Positions 5,722-7,132 of a stretch of DNA of 7,132 nt are shown one piece after another. This stretch comes from Alphaproteobacteria bacterium. Lineage in GTDB: Bacteria > Pseudomonadota > Alphaproteobacteria > Rickettsiales > Rickettsiaceae. Position 1 is the first letter of the stretch. Each line of letters begins with the position of its first letter. A program made the translations under genes and the position numbers. Under the pieces are notes generated by a model. It did no database searches. It was given only the letters and a program-made list of their open reading frames with translations, and was not told where the DNA came from. Location of the stretch: positions 3,967 through 11,098 of the forward strand of contig JAHDBQ010000010.1 in NCBI GenBank assembly GCA_020630305.1. Reading direction: 5' to 3'.

Positions 5722-7132
5722 ATGCTAGATATCAAAGCTCCTGAAAGTGTAATTTTGAAACCCAAAATCACTGTTTTTGGTGTTGGGGGTGCAGGTGGTA
5801 ATGCTGTAAATAACATGATAACAGCGAATTTAGAAGGTGCAAATTTTGTTGTGGCAAACACTGATGCGCAGGCCCTGAAGGATGCAAAAACAAGCAATGC
5901 TATTCAGCTTGGCGTTAATTGCACAAAGGGACTTGGCGCTGGTGCTTGCCCAGATGTTGGTAGGCAGGCAGCAGAGGAGAGCGAGGATGATATCAGGTCC
6001 TACCTCGAAGGAAGCAATATGGTGTTTATTACAGCTGGAATGGGCGGCGGAACAGGCACAGGCGCCTCTCCTGTTATTGCAAAAATTGCTAAAGAGCTCG
6101 GTATTTTGACTGTTGGTGTTGTAACAAAGCCATTCTTGTTTGAAGGTGGCAAAAGAATGAAATTTGCTGAAAGCGGACTTAGTGAGCTACAAAAGCATGT
6201 AGATACATTAATTATAATTCCGAATCAGAATTTATTCCGAATTGCTAATGAAAATACTACTTTCCAAGAAGCTTTTGAAATGGCTGATGAGGTTTTGCAT
6301 GCTGGCGTAAGAGGCGTGACTGATCTTATTACTTCTTCCGGATTAGTGAATCTTGACTTTGCGGATATTGAAACCATTATGAGTGAAAAGGGTAAGGCTA
6401 TGATGGGTACTGGCGAGGCTAGCGGAGAAGAACGTGCAATTAAAGCGGCAGAATCTGCAATTGCGAACCCATTATTAGATCAAAGTTCAATGTGCGGCGC
6501 TTGCGGCGTTCTAATTAATATCACTGGCGGTAAGGATATGACTCTTTACGAGGTTGATAGCGCAGCTAACCGCATACGAGAGGAAGTTGGCGATAGCGAT
6601 GCAACTATTATTTTTGGTTCTACATTCCATCCAGAGCTTGAAGGTTCTATAAGAGTTGCTGTTGTTGCTACAGGTATAGAGCAAGGGCAATCTACTGATG
6701 AATCAGTGCAAGCAAAATCAGAGAAAGAAAATTTCAATCATGAGGGTTCTTATGAAGAAACTTTAGAAATGGAAGATCATGATGATGAAATATATAGTAA
6801 TCAGGATTTTGCGGAGCAAGATGATTCTTTAGCTGATAATATATCATTAGATAGTCATGAGCCACCTCAATTTAACGAATATAAAGAGCCAGACGGTAAT
6901 GAGTCGGCCGAAGAATTGCAGCAAAAATTAGATGCTTTGCTTAAGAAAAAGCAATTGGCAGAAATGAATGAGTCGCAGCATGTAATTTCTGCGGAAATTT
7001 CTATGGAGAGGCCTCAGCAATCTAATAGCGCAAGTAAGAAGCCTGGATTACTAAAGCGTATGTGGAATTCCTTGAAAGCATCAGAGGAAGAGAATCCTGA
7101 GATTGTTAAAAGAAATAATATGAATCAGATTA
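5722..7132 (+). CDS. ftsZ: Cell division protein FtsZ, C-terminal end cut by the window edge
   Basis: FtsZ is the tubulin-like GTPase that polymerises into the cytoplasmic Z-ring and recruits the divisome. 470 codons are visible with no stop, so the C-terminus is missing. Seen: [14 protein letters not shown] and ANTDAQAL near the N-terminus, the tubulin/FtsZ GTP signature GGGTGTG at 108-114, and the T7-loop synergy motif N210-L-D212-F-A-D215 that completes GTP hydrolysis in the neighbouring subunit. The core ends near residue 319. A long linker follows, strongly acidic to about residue 398, then a basic amphipathic-looking [14 protein letters not shown] at 439-452. The conserved C-terminal peptide that binds FtsA/ZipA-type partners is not yet reached. 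The start is supported by AAGGA 7 nt upstream and an in-frame TAA at 5701-5703. The sequence is alphaproteobacterial and Rickettsia-like in the core. The gene is divergent from the licD-like gene, not adjacent to ftsQ or ftsA on this side. Confidence 0.98.
   Translation, partial: MLDIKAPESVILKPKITVFGVGGAGGNAVNNMITANLEGANFVVANTDAQALKDAKTSNAIQLGVNCTKGLGAGACPDVGRQAAEESEDDIRSYLEGSNMVFITAGMGGGTGTGASPVIAKIAKELGILTVGVVTKPFLFEGGKRMKFAESGLSELQKHVDTLIIIPNQNLFRIANENTTFQEAFEMADEVLHAGVRGVTDLITSSGLVNLDFADIETIMSEKGKAMMGTGEASGEERAIKAAESAIANPLLDQSSMCGACGVLINITGGKDMTLYEVDSAANRIREEVGDSDATIIFGSTFHPELEGSIRVAVVATGIEQGQSTDESVQAKSEKENFNHEGSYEETLEMEDHDDEIYSNQDFAEQDDSLADNISLDSHEPPQFNEYKEPDGNESAEELQQKLDALLKKKQLAEMNESQHVISAEISMERPQQSNSASKKPGLLKRMWNSLKASEEENPEIVKRNNMNQI

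Noticed and set aside
5586..5897. A 103-codon minus-strand reading frame across the ftsZ start
   Set aside because: It is antisense to the conserved FtsZ N-terminus and its composition is what the reverse complement of Gly/Ala-rich FtsZ codons would give; no family is recognisable.

Overview
The window is visibly AT-rich and reads as chromosomal housekeeping DNA of an alphaproteobacterium, most likely a member of the Rickettsiales. The best evidence is the ftsZ product. It opens with an IKAPE-like segment, carries [11 protein letters not shown] and AGVRGVTDL, and has [16 protein letters not shown] late in its core domain, which closely resembles Rickettsia FtsZ as I remember it. The histidine kinase also has a DHp helix of the alphaproteobacterial PleC/DivJ style. 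No database search was possible.

Layout. Positions 1-1515 (minus) hold a membrane-bound sensor histidine kinase whose C-terminal end lies beyond the left edge. A 138-bp divergent control region (1516-1653) contains three short palindromes and candidate promoters. cysS (1654-3042, plus) encodes cysteinyl-tRNA synthetase and meets pth (3091-3660, minus, peptidyl-tRNA hydrolase) tail to tail across a small hairpin. The 261-bp gap upstream of pth holds a convincing rplY terminator and an independent extended -10 promoter for pth with a leader of about 135 nt. rplY (3922-4572, minus) encodes ribosomal protein L25/CTC and has a well-spaced promoter under a run of A/T tracts. A membrane-anchored LicD-family protein follows (4724-5521, minus). 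A 200-bp divergent region (5522-5721) then leads to ftsZ (5722 to the right edge, plus), which is cut before its stop codon.

How the genes fit together. cysS, pth and rplY all serve translation: charging tRNA-Cys, recycling peptidyl-tRNA, and binding 5S rRNA. rplY and pth are a common bacterial neighbour pair, but here terminator and promoter signals lie between them. FtsZ builds the division ring, the LicD protein probably modifies a surface glycan or lipid, and the kinase probably senses a signal outside the inner membrane.

No tRNA or rRNA gene, CRISPR array, transposase or defence/toxin-antitoxin module was found. I see no clear evidence of a wholly new system. The most interesting leads are the palindrome-rich divergent regions, a possibly leaderless cysS mRNA, the uncoupling of pth from rplY, the anchored LicD protein, the FtsZ tail, and a short IS-end-like patch upstream of ftsZ.
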